Shown here piece by piece: positions 1-9,779 of a stretch of 64,000 nt of DNA. Position 1 is the first letter of the stretch; every line of letters begins with the position of its first letter. The notes under the pieces were generated by a model that was not told where the DNA came from, did not search any database, and saw only the letters and a list, made by a program, of their open reading frames with translations. Source of the DNA: Mariannaea sp. PMI_226 (lineage: Eukaryota; Ascomycota; Sordariomycetes; Hypocreales; Nectriaceae); contig JANFOG010000004.1 of assembly GCA_024336345.1 (NCBI GenBank), positions 2,232,001-2,296,000 on the forward strand. The letters are read 5' to 3'. A program made the position numbers and the translations under genes.

Positions 1-1093
1 AAACAAATAACCAGCTGGTTTTTTGGCCTGATATGACGGTCAGCCTTCCATTCCAGGGGGTGTTACTCAGTTACGTACGCTGATGTCTGTATCTAGACTG
101 CGTGCGTAAATCCCCCTCCCCCCAAATGAGAGTTGTAATTAATAGCTGTGATGGGGGATCCGCACAACTAGTTTAACGCGTTGATTTGGAACCAGTGGTC
201 CCCTTTCTTGGGATGAGCTGATGATATGGTTTCGCTCCCTTCGTATTGCACTCCTATCAGTCCATTTACTGGTTCTCATGTATAATTACATTTAGAAGTA
301 GGCTGCATGCTCCTTGCCTCAGAGGGTCTCAGCCGATACATAATTAGCTACCTAATATGTACACTCTGCCACTCGGATGCTGCGGGGGCCTAACTTTGAG
401 CATTATCAAGATCGGCTCTTCACTCCCCACAATATGGGCGTCGTCATTTCGTAGTTGGCTTTGCTACTACGCATGAAGGTCTGGCGTAGAAAACGTCTAC
501 CAAAAAAGGGGCTTCCTATCAACTGGCTGTGGTTAACCAGAATGCTTGAGTGACACCGCCTGCCCATTCTCTCTACCTTGATCTCCTTCGTAGACTTGCT
601 GTTAAGTGAGTAATTTGCTAAAGGATTTGTGCCTGGCTGATTGACAACAATGAACAAATAAAACAACTTGATGTGCAGTAACTGATGCGATAATCTGCAC
701 TCAGTCTTAATTAGCCCGCGCAGTGCGCGAGGACATGTAAAACAACCCGCCCAGCCGGTTTGAGTGAGTAAGCTAAGCCACTTATATTCGCTGACAGGCA
801 CATGCTCCAGCCACACAGCTGGCGTCATGCTAATGGATCCTCCTAAATGCCCCTCCACCAAAACGGAAAAGGCCAAGGCTACCGCCAACTTACTTGACTC
901 CAAGCAGGAAAGTAACATTCTGGGTCCTCGATTCTATTTGGATATCCATTTGTTTTCTTCCAACCTCTCACATCCTTCCTGAGAGCGGTCGACAGCATCT
1001 CTCTAAAGCCTACGAAAACGAAACTGCCTCCATCTCCATTTCCACCTTCATCTGCATCATCATCTCGTCCTCCATTTCTCTCATCTCCCAACA
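1..1093. other. 5' flank of SVF1, no supported gene
   Basis: This is non-coding sequence upstream of SVF1. The last 150 bases before the start codon are C/T-rich, as is usual for promoters and 5' leaders in filamentous fungi. A 170-codon open frame on the minus strand (406-918) has no recognisable domain and lies across the SVF1 promoter, so I do not call it. Confidence 0.6.
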
Positions 1094-2551
1094 ATGTTCA
1101 ACTGGGCCAAACAGCAGTACGAAAAAAAGCTCCTTCTCCCTCCCCCCGCACTACCCTCAATTCGAGATCCAGCTCCCTCCCACCGAGAAGATGCAAGACA
1201 AGCAGACACAGCAGCGCGTATACACGTATGGATTGACTGACGATTGTTAGGCTGGCGAATGTCGCCGGCACCCAGGAGCCCATCTATGGCCCCTCTGCCA
1301 TCCAGTCTGTCGCCAAGGAAGCCGAAAAGACGCCCTACACCGAGCTCACCCGCGACCACCTAGTCTGGCAGACCATGGACTCGACCTCGGTCGAAACCCA
1401 GACTTTCTACCTCTTCAGTGAGAGTGGGCATACCTGTTTGCTCCAGGTTATCTACAGCAATGTTGCGTATGCACGGCCCGTTCCTTAATTGTCATGCTCT
1501 CTGTTCAAAAGTCGATAATGAAGCAAAGCCTGGATTAACTAACATTGGGATATTTTTCAAGTGGCCTACGAACCACCTGCCAATTCAACTGCAAGATCTT
1601 CAGTTCTGATCTGTCCAAGCCCCACCTCTGGTGCTCAAACCCCCTCAAGGATGTCGAACTCAACGACATCAAGACTTGCTTCTACGCCCAGGACCTTGCC
1701 GTCGAACTGTCGGAGGAAGGCGACTTTTATACCATCAAGAGCATGAACGATGAGCGCGCCATTATCAATGTCAAGATCACTCGCACCGCCCCCGGCTTCC
1801 AGATCGGCGAAACTGGTAAGACTCTCTTCGGAACTGACCTCAACAACCCTTGGGGATCCATGAGACACGCCTTCTGGCCCCGCTGTTCCGCGGAGGGCAC
1901 CATCTCTGTCAAGGAGGGTCCCATTGACTTCAAGGGTCAAGCTCTCTTCATTCACGCTCTGCAGGGCATGAAGCCCCACCACGCCGCCGCGACGTGGAAT
2001 TTTGCCAACTTCCAGGGTCCCAACTACTCTGCCATCATGATGGAGTTTGTCACCCCGCCCTCGTACGGCACGACTCTCGTCAATGTGGGTGCCATTGCCA
2101 AGAATGGCGAGATCGTCTATGCTGGATGCACCAACTCGGCCACACATCTTAATGTCAAGGATGATGCGGAAAACGACTGGCCTGAGCCCACTGGTATCAA
2201 GTACGCTTGGAACGGCAAGACTAAGGACGGCAAGGCTGTGGAAGCCGTCATTGAGGGCTCGCTTGGACCTCGTGTTGACCGTGTTGATGTCATGGCTGAA
2301 GTCCCTGGCTTCGTCAAAAAGATCGTGGCCGGTGCTGCCGGAACCAAGCCCTATATCTACCAGGTTTGTTCTAGCCACTACTTCGCATGCAAAAGAGCAT
2401 CCTCCCAACTAACTTGTTTTTTTTTCTCCTTTAGTTCTGCCCCAACCTTGATCTGAACATGACGATTGGTGATGAGACTATTGAGGAGGAGGGCACGATG
2501 TTCACTGAGGCCACCTTCATCTCTGATGTGACGGGAACGCCATCCTCCTAG
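1094..2551 (+). CDS. SVF1: Survival factor 1 (Svf1-like lipocalin-fold protein)
   Basis: Four exons read as 1094-1116, 1251-1466, 1562-2363 and 2435-2551, giving 385 aa. The protein opens with MFNWAKQQ and carries the conserved Svf1 blocks: EPIYGPSAI, the DHLVWQ segment, [26 protein letters not shown] and [13 protein letters not shown]. It ends in an acidic tail around DETIEEEG. Svf1 proteins form a paired lipocalin-like fold; in yeast they are needed for survival under oxidative stress and are linked to ceramide/sphingolipid transport at ER-Golgi contacts. The first exon is only 23 nt, so open-frame gene finding would miss the true start. Splice sites are canonical and keep the frame at every junction. 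The length is close to the yeast protein. The family call is secure; the physiological role is inferred from the family. Confidence 0.93.
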
Positions 2552-3470
2552 AGAATCATATACTGAAAGAGTACAACTGCATCGCATTGGGTAAACACAT
2601 AATCTGGATCGGCGTTGGAGACGGCTTGGTCGCTCGTTTAGATACAAATATTCATGTCCTTCTCATTTAATTTAGCCTGCTATGTCCCTGCGCATTCGGG
2701 ACACCAGGAACCTCAAGTATAATGCCGAATTTTCTTCCACATCATACACTAGAGCTAGCATCACTTCTCATTTCACAAGCTCTGTCTCTGATTGCGCTTT
2801 CAGGCTCCCTCGTACAAGGGAGAAGAGGGGCCTTGTTCGCGATAGGCTTGCCCGATCAAGATATGGCATAAAATTCGACCTGCTCTGTATACACTGCGTA
2901 TGACAAGGGAGAAGAGAGCCAACGAACGAACCCAAATGCATAAAGAATGTCTCACACTACTAAAGGGTTTTCATATAGAAAGACGTAGTATATCCTGATA
3001 GCCACTGCCATTTGCCAAAATCAGTTAACTTAATCTAATCAAGAAGACGCGCCTCGCTAACCAAAAAAAAATCCAGAGTCGTGGGAGCGCGAAAGGTGAC
3101 ATATGCACGACCATACTAAGAAAAAAAAAAAGGGATCGAAGGGACAGGTGAAAATCTTCACGCGTGAACTTTGAATCGCGACTCTTCGCGGCATTCCAAG
3201 AAAATTTCCAATATTTTACGCCCAAATCTCCCAATATAACCCCTAGTTAGCTTTTCCCTCGTACTCGAGGGGGTTCTTCGTCACATAATTGATCCAGTAT
3301 TGAGGGGAGACTCGTTCTCGTCGTAATGATACAGTAATGATAATTCATACATTTTCCGCCTCCTGTCCCTCTCTTTAATCTTCTCTTAAAACCTCCCCTT
3401 CATATCTCCCGTCTTTGTTTTTGCGTGTGTTTGTGTGAAAGCATCCCGCTATCCAAAGCACAAATCCAAT
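2552..3470. other. Intergenic, 3' of SVF1
   Basis: No coding frame has support here. The stretch contains short A-tracts near 3062-3071 and 3120-3132. C/T-rich, promoter-like sequence from about 3355 leads into the next small gene. Confidence 0.5.
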
Positions 3471-3975
3471 ATGGCCTCCTTCAATCCATCATATGCACCC
3501 CTTGTGCCCTCGCTGCTCAACCCCTCGAAGAGGAGGAGCGAAGCTTGTGGTGCTGCTCGCGTTGTCCGAAGAAGAAAGAACCGGCCGGGAAGATCGCATA
3601 CTCTCACGCAGAGGTTCCTCAGGATCAAGGCAGCTGAGGCGTGGCGAGAACATGTTCTCAGCTCGCAATTGATACACTATGAGAGCATGAATATGCGTCC
3701 AATAGTGCACAAAACTCGGGTGAGTCCTATATCAACGCCCTGCGGGCGAAAACCAAATTTAGAACGTTGAGAGAAGAAATCCCTGCTAAGACAGTCCTGT
3801 GTGTTGTCTATAAAGTGCTGCAGTACGCCTCTTCCTCGCCTCGACCAACTGGGTCTCAGGTTTTCGTTTGTAGGATGCTCGGGGAGTGGCCGAGATGCCG
3901 TCCTGTCCCGGCTTCCAGAGTTACCAAGGTGGACAACACCACGAGTCGTGTTGGCGGTCGGCCTGGTTGGAGTAA
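3471..3975 (+). CDS. Small basic protein of unknown function (tentative)
   Basis: Tentative two-exon gene. Exon 1 is 3471-3719 (83 codons from MASFNPSYAP). A strong GTGAGT donor follows at 3720, with an acceptor at 3871-3873. Exon 2 (3874-3975) adds about 32 residues ending SAWLE, giving roughly 115 aa. The N-terminal part is rich in Arg/Lys (KRRSEACGAARVVRRRKNR) followed by an amphipathic stretch (TQRFLRIKAAEAWREHVL). The codon choice and a CT-rich leader just upstream argue for a real gene. No domain is recognised. An alternative acceptor at 3858-3860 would give a different, longer tail ending GAAEAEE at 4051. The Arg-rich segment could be nuclear-targeting, but that is a guess. A transcript would settle it. 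Confidence 0.42.
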
Positions 3976-4275
3976 TACCAGCGCTAGGCGTGCGGAATCT
4001 TCTCCAGTCAGTCGAACCATTATGACTGGCGCAGCGGAGGCGGAAGAATGAGAGTGATGATTCTATGAAAAAGATTGGTGATTTTGCTGTGAGCCGCTCT
4101 CACCTTGCTGGTGATGGAGGTGAGAAGTGTGTTGTCTATCATTATAAATATAACCATGTACACCCCGCCGCTGTTACCCCTTCTATATACCTATTCCAAC
4201 GTGATATTGCGTGACCGTGCCAAATTAAAACCCGTCATCATACATTGTTTTTGGAGATATTCGCTCGCATGTAAC
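3976..4275. other. Intergenic between the small basic gene and the Mit_KHE1-like gene
   Basis: This 300-bp stretch holds the 3' ends of two convergent genes. I see no other feature. The alternative C-terminus of the upstream gene would extend to 4051. Confidence 0.4.
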
Positions 4276-5192
4276 TCATTGATCTTTCTTGTTCTCGTCT
4301 TTCCTCTCAGTAGGAGCTGTCGTGTCCCCCTTCTTCTCATCGGCGGCTCCAGCAGCCGTGTCCTTGGGAGTTTCTTGCTTTGGGTCTTGAAGGGACTGCT
4401 CCACCTGCCATATCGCTCTCTCTAGTTCGATTTCCAGTGCCGGGATATCCAGTGTGCTGGAGAATGTTTGCACCTCCTTCTGGGTTAGAAGAGTGCGCTC
4501 CTTATTGAAGGGTTCTTCGGGCGGTGCGGCATGGGTTGCATATAACTGATCGAGGATCTTGGAAGGTGATGGCTGGACAAGCTTCTTTTCGAGGAGCCAT
4601 TGGATGTGCTTTCCGCCAGCAATGGCGCGCCAATGCGACCAGGCACGATAGACGAGATAGAAGAAGGGGAGATTAGGGATTCTAGCGAGGGTGTCAGTGA
4701 GAAGAAGTACGTCGACGAGGTTATAGCGTTTTTGAGGGATGTGATAACCTACACAGGAACAAGGGCAAATGGTATCGTGATAGGCATGCCAATTACACAC
4801 CACATGAGCTTCTTGCGGTGTAGAGCCTGCCTCTCAGTGGCCAGCGTGTGCAGGATCCCCTCGGCCTTGTCTTTTGGGATGACAGATTGAGGGTATAGAA
4901 GCTGGACATCTTCTCTTCGGTCAGCCTCCTCGGCGCGGCGGCGGGACGACAGTGGCGGGACGGATTTCAAGCCCCATTCTTCGTAGGGAATGCGACGAAA
5001 AGCGTGGTTCCCGTAGTCGACGACTTTGCGCTTCCAGCCGGACTCTTGCTTCTCCCAGTTCGCCCAGGTCTTTGCAGCAAAGGCAGTGCCGCGATCGAGG
5101 TAGCTGAGGTCCTGGGAGGGGGTGACGACATTGAGGCGTTGGGCGTAGAGCAGGGTCCGCCGCGTCGAGAGCGGGAGGAGGTAGAGACGCAT
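4276..5192 (-). CDS. Mitochondrial K+/H+ exchange-related protein (Mit_KHE1 family)
   Basis: Two exons, 4753-5192 and 4276-4681 on the minus strand, with a 71-nt intron whose donor reads GTAGGT; product 281 aa. The start is the ATG at 5192; the frame is open upstream but has no earlier ATG. The first 15 residues (MRLYLLPLSTRRTLL) are basic and Leu-rich, as in a mitochondrial presequence. Family-like blocks are the WANWEKQESGWKRKVVDYGN region (about 43-62), the RRIPYEEWGLKS region (66-77), and a long hydrophobic segment at about 129-157 ending LPFFYLVYRAW. The C-terminal 60 residues are charged low-complexity sequence rich in Lys, Glu and Asp. This matches Pfam Mit_KHE1 (yeast YDL183C), implicated in potassium/proton exchange in the inner mitochondrial membrane. 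Transport activity itself is inferred. Confidence 0.85.
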
Positions 5193-6644
5193 AGCTGGCA
5201 ATTGTCAATTGCTGTGTGCTCACCGGTGATGAGGGGTTCCAAGTGCTTCAGGTAGGATATTTGAGGCGTCGCCTGAGAGAGGGCGGAAGAAGGGGGAGTG
5301 AGGTAATGAAGAGATGGAGGGATGGCCCTAAAAAGCAGGGAAAGGGGAGAAAATAAGCAACTGGGCGAAGCTTGACAGTAGTACTTCTCTATGAGGTGCA
5401 GCTATGACAGCATCGCGAGGTCCCCACCAGCAGGCGGGCAAGGGAAAATGAAGCAGGCAAACGGCAAGAAGCAATGAGAACTAGGTACCTTAGCAGTGGA
5501 TGCGGTAGAGTCTGGGAATTGCAGGCTATCTAGTCTGGAGGCAATGTACAGCAGATCAGGTCATTGCAGGATTACGCGTTAGTTACTACGGGGACAATTG
5601 CTGAGGACAATGGAATTTGGTTTCTGGAATTGTTTTAAATCTTCTTTTTTCTTTTTTCTTGGGCAGGTTTCTTTGGCCCCCTCTCTCTAAATAGGCGACT
5701 AGCTAATAAGTTGCAAGTACCGAATTGGGGATCTTCGCTTTTTGCCCCTCAATAGGGAGTCCCGAAAAGTACTTAGGCTGAGGTACCTCGGTGCTGTAAA
5801 CCGAAGATACCTGCTGTAAGGTGCCTTACTTGGTAGTTGGGAAGCAACATTTTGACTGGGAGATGGAATGACGCACATGGTCATCATGGTTGGCACCAAG
5901 GGTTTTCTTTTTCTTTTTCTTTCTTTTTTCTTTCTTTTTTTCCCTTCCTTTTCAAGGGGGTCAGTTCTCTTCAAGCACGTGCAGTAAATATGTCGCCAAT
6001 CGCCCAATGATGATTATTCCACGAGGGTTGATTAATTGGTTCAGCTTGGATAAGGTACCTATGGGTAGGTAGGTTGGCATGTAACTACAGTACCTAGATG
6101 TAGGTGCCTGCATGATAACTAGCATGCGTGTCTACTTACATTCGCAGGGACCCTTAACTCCGTACCTCGGTTTCTTTTCATTTGTTCTTTGAACCCCAGA
6201 GAGCGTTGCCTTCACTCCTCTTATCAGATGCTCTATGTGTTGAGAGAGCCAAAGTACATCACTGGCCACCTACCTACAGGTAGTAGAGTACCTTGGGAAC
6301 ATGCTCCATGTAATCTGTACTAGGTAGTCAATTGGCATACTAGTAGAGACCAAATTACGGATAGAGACAAAATTATCAAGTACCTTAGTGTAGTTGGCTA
6401 TTATATTTTAGGTAATGAAATAATAAAGACCGTGGTGGACATCTAATTAGATAGATTACAAGGTCACCGTCCTTTCCACCCACCCGCCACCCGCCACTGG
6501 CCAGCGCACTTACTACATTTCACCATCCCCACCCGATCTGGCAGCCCACAACTATATGGATCTTACAGGACCGACTATTTCGTACTTGCAAAAATTTTCC
6601 CTTGATCGGTCTCAACTTTGACAAATACGCCCATCAACCCAACC
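5193..6644. other. Intergenic with polypyrimidine tracts
   Basis: No gene is supported. The stretch carries a long T/C tract (about 5905-5950), a shorter one at 5641-5660, and many scattered TAGGTACCT/GGTACCT words. Such words are common in sordariomycete intergenic DNA and I assign them no function. Confidence 0.5.
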
Positions 6645-6734
6645 GGGCGAATGGTTTAGTGGTATAATACTCCCTTAGCATGTTTCGTCTGAATATCTTG
6701 GGAGTGGTCCAGGGTTCGATTCCCTGTTCGTCCA
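6645..6734 (+). tRNA. tRNA-Ala (AGC) with an 18-nt intron
   Basis: The acceptor stem pairs GGGCGAA with TTCGTCC and includes the G3:U70 wobble that alanyl-tRNA synthetase recognises; the discriminator base is A. The anticodon stem CTCCC/GGGAG encloses loop TTAGCA...T, so the anticodon is AGC. An 18-nt intron lies after position 37 (6681-6698), the standard site for nuclear tRNA introns. The T arm is CAGGG-TTCGATT-CCCTG. Internal promoter boxes match consensus: A box 6652-6662 (TGGTTTAGTGG) and B box 6713-6723 (GGTTCGATTCC). The spliced length is 72 nt. CCA is not encoded, as expected for a eukaryote. Confidence 0.93.
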
Positions 6735-6767
6735 ATAAGGTGGTTTAAACCCACTATTCATCCTTTC

Positions 6768-6772
6768 TTTTT
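6768..6772 (+). terminator. RNA polymerase III terminator of tRNA-Ala
   Basis: A run of five T residues lies 33 bp after the tRNA 3' end. It is the first T-run of that length downstream and fits the usual Pol III stop signal. Confidence 0.6.
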
Positions 6773-7230
6773 GCTCTTCTATCTCTTCCATCCACCTATT
6801 ATTGAGTCTCCCGGGTCCGAATCGTCACTGCGGATTTGCTTTTGCTACTAGTCCAGTCACAACAATACAAAGCATGGGTGAGTGAGAAGTAGGTATGTCG
6901 CGGGTTGTAACATTGACGATGGGGAACATCAAATTATCTCGTCCCAATCTCACTAAACTTCTTCATTGACTTGTGCTTGAGGATGAGCCCTCGAACTCTC
7001 AATATCGTGAACCAGGTTTACCATGATTCAGTTAGGATTATTTCTGCTTGCTTCAGAACTCGCATCATCTTGTCTGATGATATCTTTTGTCTCTCAGATA
7101 TATTGATTACGATAACACTTATCTGTGTGATCAAATATGGTTCTTGCTACTCTTTCCTTGGTATCCTGCTCAAATGGTGACTTTCATAATTCTACTCGAG
7201 GAGGCGTCTAATATTCAAATTGTTCTAAAA

Positions 7231-7376
7231 TTGCTCCAAGTACTATAAAACCCTTTCCAGAGCTTGCGCTTGATGATAGGACACCTCATAGATACTTGGT
7301 CCACAAAGATAGCGATGCAAGCTTGTGAATCACCCACACTGCCGCAACGCCTTGCTGGTTAATTCAATAAGAGTCA
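7231..7376 (+). repeat. Diverged direct repeat, copy 1
   Basis: About 146 bp that aligns over its whole length with 7411-7556, with a period near 180 bp and a few small indels. Shared words include AGTACTATAAA, TTTCCAGA, AAAGATAGCGATG and a terminal GAGTCA. Many of the differences are C/T or G/A transitions. In the plus-strand frame both copies encode a related peptide (PSTIK-FPEL-L-DR--HR-L--KDSD). This copy hits a stop right after the conserved part. I do not recognise the source element. Confidence 0.7.
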
Positions 7377-7410
7377 TTTTAACTGCCCTGCAAGGTCCTA
7401 GTGCTCGAAC

Positions 7411-7556
7411 TATTCCGAGTACTATAAAGTCTTTTCCAGAACTTGGGCTTAGTGATAGGGTACACCATAGGCGCTTGGCTTACAAAGATAGCGATGAAGT
7501 CTTCACGGATCGTCCACAGCGCCGAAAGGCCTTCTTGATTAAGCTAACATGAGTCA
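7411..7556 (+). repeat. Diverged direct repeat, copy 2
   Basis: Second copy of the unit described at 7231-7376. Its plus-strand frame stays open to 7552 and ends AFLIKLT. It ends within 10 bp of the stop codon of the truncated rhodopsin-like gene (7566) on the other strand, so the repeat and the gene's broken end coincide. Confidence 0.7.
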
Positions 7557-7565
7557 GTAGTGTCC

Positions 7566-8485
7566 TCAAGTCGGAGTATAAAAAGGGTGTTTAACATTAA
7601 AGATAAAAACGACACGGAGGATTGCAGCTATCATGCAAAATATTCCGAGGCCAAGGAGAAAGAACAGCGAGATCTTACGCAGGATACAAGTCTGCATAGT
7701 TGCGATAACCTGAATAGCTGATCAGTAAATACTAAGAGGCGAACAGAATGATATACATACTGGAAGTGGAATTATGATGATGCAAAAGTCTGTTACCAGA
7801 TTCAAGACCAGGACTGTGAAAAATATCACTCTGTTCTGAGGTACACAACTACCTATAATCTCGTATTAGTAACCACTGATGACTTATATTTCTCATTATT
7901 TTAGGAGGCGTACCTTTAGGATCTGGAAATACCTGCCATAACTTGTGGAAAGGAATACACATCAAGGTAAAGGTAAGAGTAACAGCGATGAGTGAAACAC
8001 CGACTAATATCATGACGGGAAGGATGGCGCGTTCCATCCATAAACCCCTCACCAGGTGTTGGTAAAAGAAGAGCATGTTGAGTTTCAAGGTCCAGAGAAT
8101 AATAACATAGGCGAAAAATCCAGCCAGAAATATTTGAGAACCGTACTCCCAAGGCTTGCTCTCTGCCGGTGTTAGAGTCTCCCGTTGTTCAGGGGTCAGC
8201 AGCGACGTATGCTTTCCCTGGACTCGAACAATAAATATATGAGCAAGGACTGATATGCTGGTGTATAGCATCTGTGTTTTTCCTGGTTAGCAGTCTGTAG
8301 GTTTATTTTTTCTTACATGTTAATAAGATTGACATACTTACCCAGACAAACCAGACAAGGTAGTCATCAGGTCTGTACCCACGAATGCCAACGAACTTGG
8401 TTCTTGCGAAAACTCTTGCAGCAATCATCAAAGTCCCAAAGCCGTAGAGAGTCCATATCTCAATGACACCAGGAGTAAAGTCCAT
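7566..8485 (-). pseudogene. Rhodopsin-like (Pth11/SAT4-type) integral membrane protein, C-terminally truncated
   Basis: Four exons on the minus strand: 8342-8485, 7914-8271, 7761-7852 and 7566-7709, giving 245 aa. Family hallmarks are RPDDYLVWFVW after helix 1, the WEYGSQIFLAG helix-3 segment, LKLNMLFFYQHL, the loop PFHKLWQVFPDP, and CVPQNRVIFF leading into helix 5 (LNLVTDFCIIIIPLP). Six hydrophobic segments are visible. Helix 7 and the cytosolic tail normal for this family (usually 350-450 aa) are missing: the frame stops 33 bases after the helix-6 FIF, at the edge of a repeat. All splice sites are intact, so the remaining part could still be transcribed. Full-length relatives act as membrane receptors or cluster-associated proteins. 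I call it a truncated gene; a missed downstream exon is less likely because the repeats follow at once. Confidence 0.75.
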
Positions 8486-9339
8486 AGCTGAACACAGGTA
8501 GGATGCTTGAATGATTACATCATCCGTAGGAATAATGGGACAAGTTGAAAAATAGAGACTTAAATCGCCAGAGGAGGCCAATAGCAAATCACTTCGCGCA
8601 TGGTATATCTCGGTGGAAGATACTGCACATTCTTTTGCCTGATAATAGCAACATTCCGACCGCTGAGCAGGCAAATAGAAGAGGCGGCATCTAAGTCGAC
8701 TGCTTCTTCCTACTAATCGTCGGCAAAACCCGTTCGGACTAAGAGCAGTAGCCTCCGGAGGCATGAACAAGCAAAATGAAGTCTTCCTCCACTTATATAG
8801 TAGTATTGTTATTTCATCCTTACTAACCCTTTTTAGTGTGTGTAGACTCCCCCTATGTCATGGAGGGGTTTGAGCGAATAGGAGGGCAGAAAGCTAATAA
8901 GTGTTCAAACCTCCTTGGCCAGATATTAGCTTCCTCCCTCGCCCGATTATCGGAATCTTGGGACCCATACTGGCCGAGCAGTCAGCAAAACCTAGGCCTC
9001 TTGAGACAAGAGAATCATGTCCAAGCGAGTCAACCTCTCCTCCATTAGGAATGAGTACCCTGCAGCTGAATGTAAGAGACGCTAGAAATTCCGTTTCTGG
9101 ATTCTCTCTGTCTTGAGCCTCTTACCATATTCTGCTATAAGGAAACTGCGTCTGGTATCGTTCCATTTGGGCATATATCTTGCTCTAAGCTAGAGACTGT
9201 GGTTATTTCAAATTCTGTGTACGCAGACTGCCTGTACCATGGGCTATCTATTCAGATACGCAATATTTCAAAAAAAGGAGAGAGTTCTCGTTTGGTCAAA
9301 TGCTCCCCCTATTCTTGTGACTTGGAATAGGCTTACCTT
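8486..9339. other. Intergenic flank of the truncated rhodopsin-like gene
   Basis: No supportable gene. Short open frames at 8836-9116 on the plus strand lack recognisable domains. The upstream flank of the rhodopsin-like gene (to about 8830) is presumably its former promoter. Confidence 0.4.
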
Positions 9340-9779
9340 TAGGAGAAATCAAGCCGGGTGTCTTCAGAAGCACCGATATATGAGTGAACAACAAAATCTC
9401 CGTGATGCCTATAGTCACTAGCTAAGTTCGCTTCGTAAGCTGGCGCCGAGTCTGTTGCGTTTGCTACTCCGGATAGCTCGGGAATCTCTCCATTTTCTAA
9501 CCGGAGTGGAACTCGTCGCCTCAGTACAACTTGCCGATGATGAGAACCACACGCATAACCTAAGCGCCTCAACGCACAGAGATCTCTCATCTAGCAGTTC
9601 CTGGTGGATATAGCTGGCTTGCGATTAACTTCTTGCCTGGCCCCAGCCATCTCCTTCTTAGCTGCGGCGACCTGCGGCTCGGTTGGGGACCTCCATAAAA
9701 GAAGCTCAAGTGGCTTGCGCCAACCGACGTTTTCTCCTGCACCAGTCATTACGACTACTGTCCTCACCATCTCCGACAT
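9340..9779 (-). pseudogene. Possible decayed coding relic, unidentified
   Basis: One minus-strand frame is open for about 145 codons, interrupted by a single TAG at 9591-9593. The upper part reads VRTVVVMTGAGENVGW and is Ala/Lys/Glu-rich afterwards; the lower part reads LRLENGEIPELSGVANATDS. Base composition is more GC-rich than the surrounding DNA. The TGAG stretch is reminiscent of a nucleotide-binding loop, but nothing else supports a dehydrogenase, so I give no family. It could also be chance. Confidence 0.25.

Noticed and set aside
406..918. 170-codon minus-strand open frame upstream of SVF1
   Set aside because: It has no recognisable domain and covers the likely SVF1 promoter. Length alone is not evidence in a 64-kb window.
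1635..2408. 257-codon frame antisense to SVF1
   Set aside because: It mirrors the codon bias of the real gene on the other strand and shows no domain.
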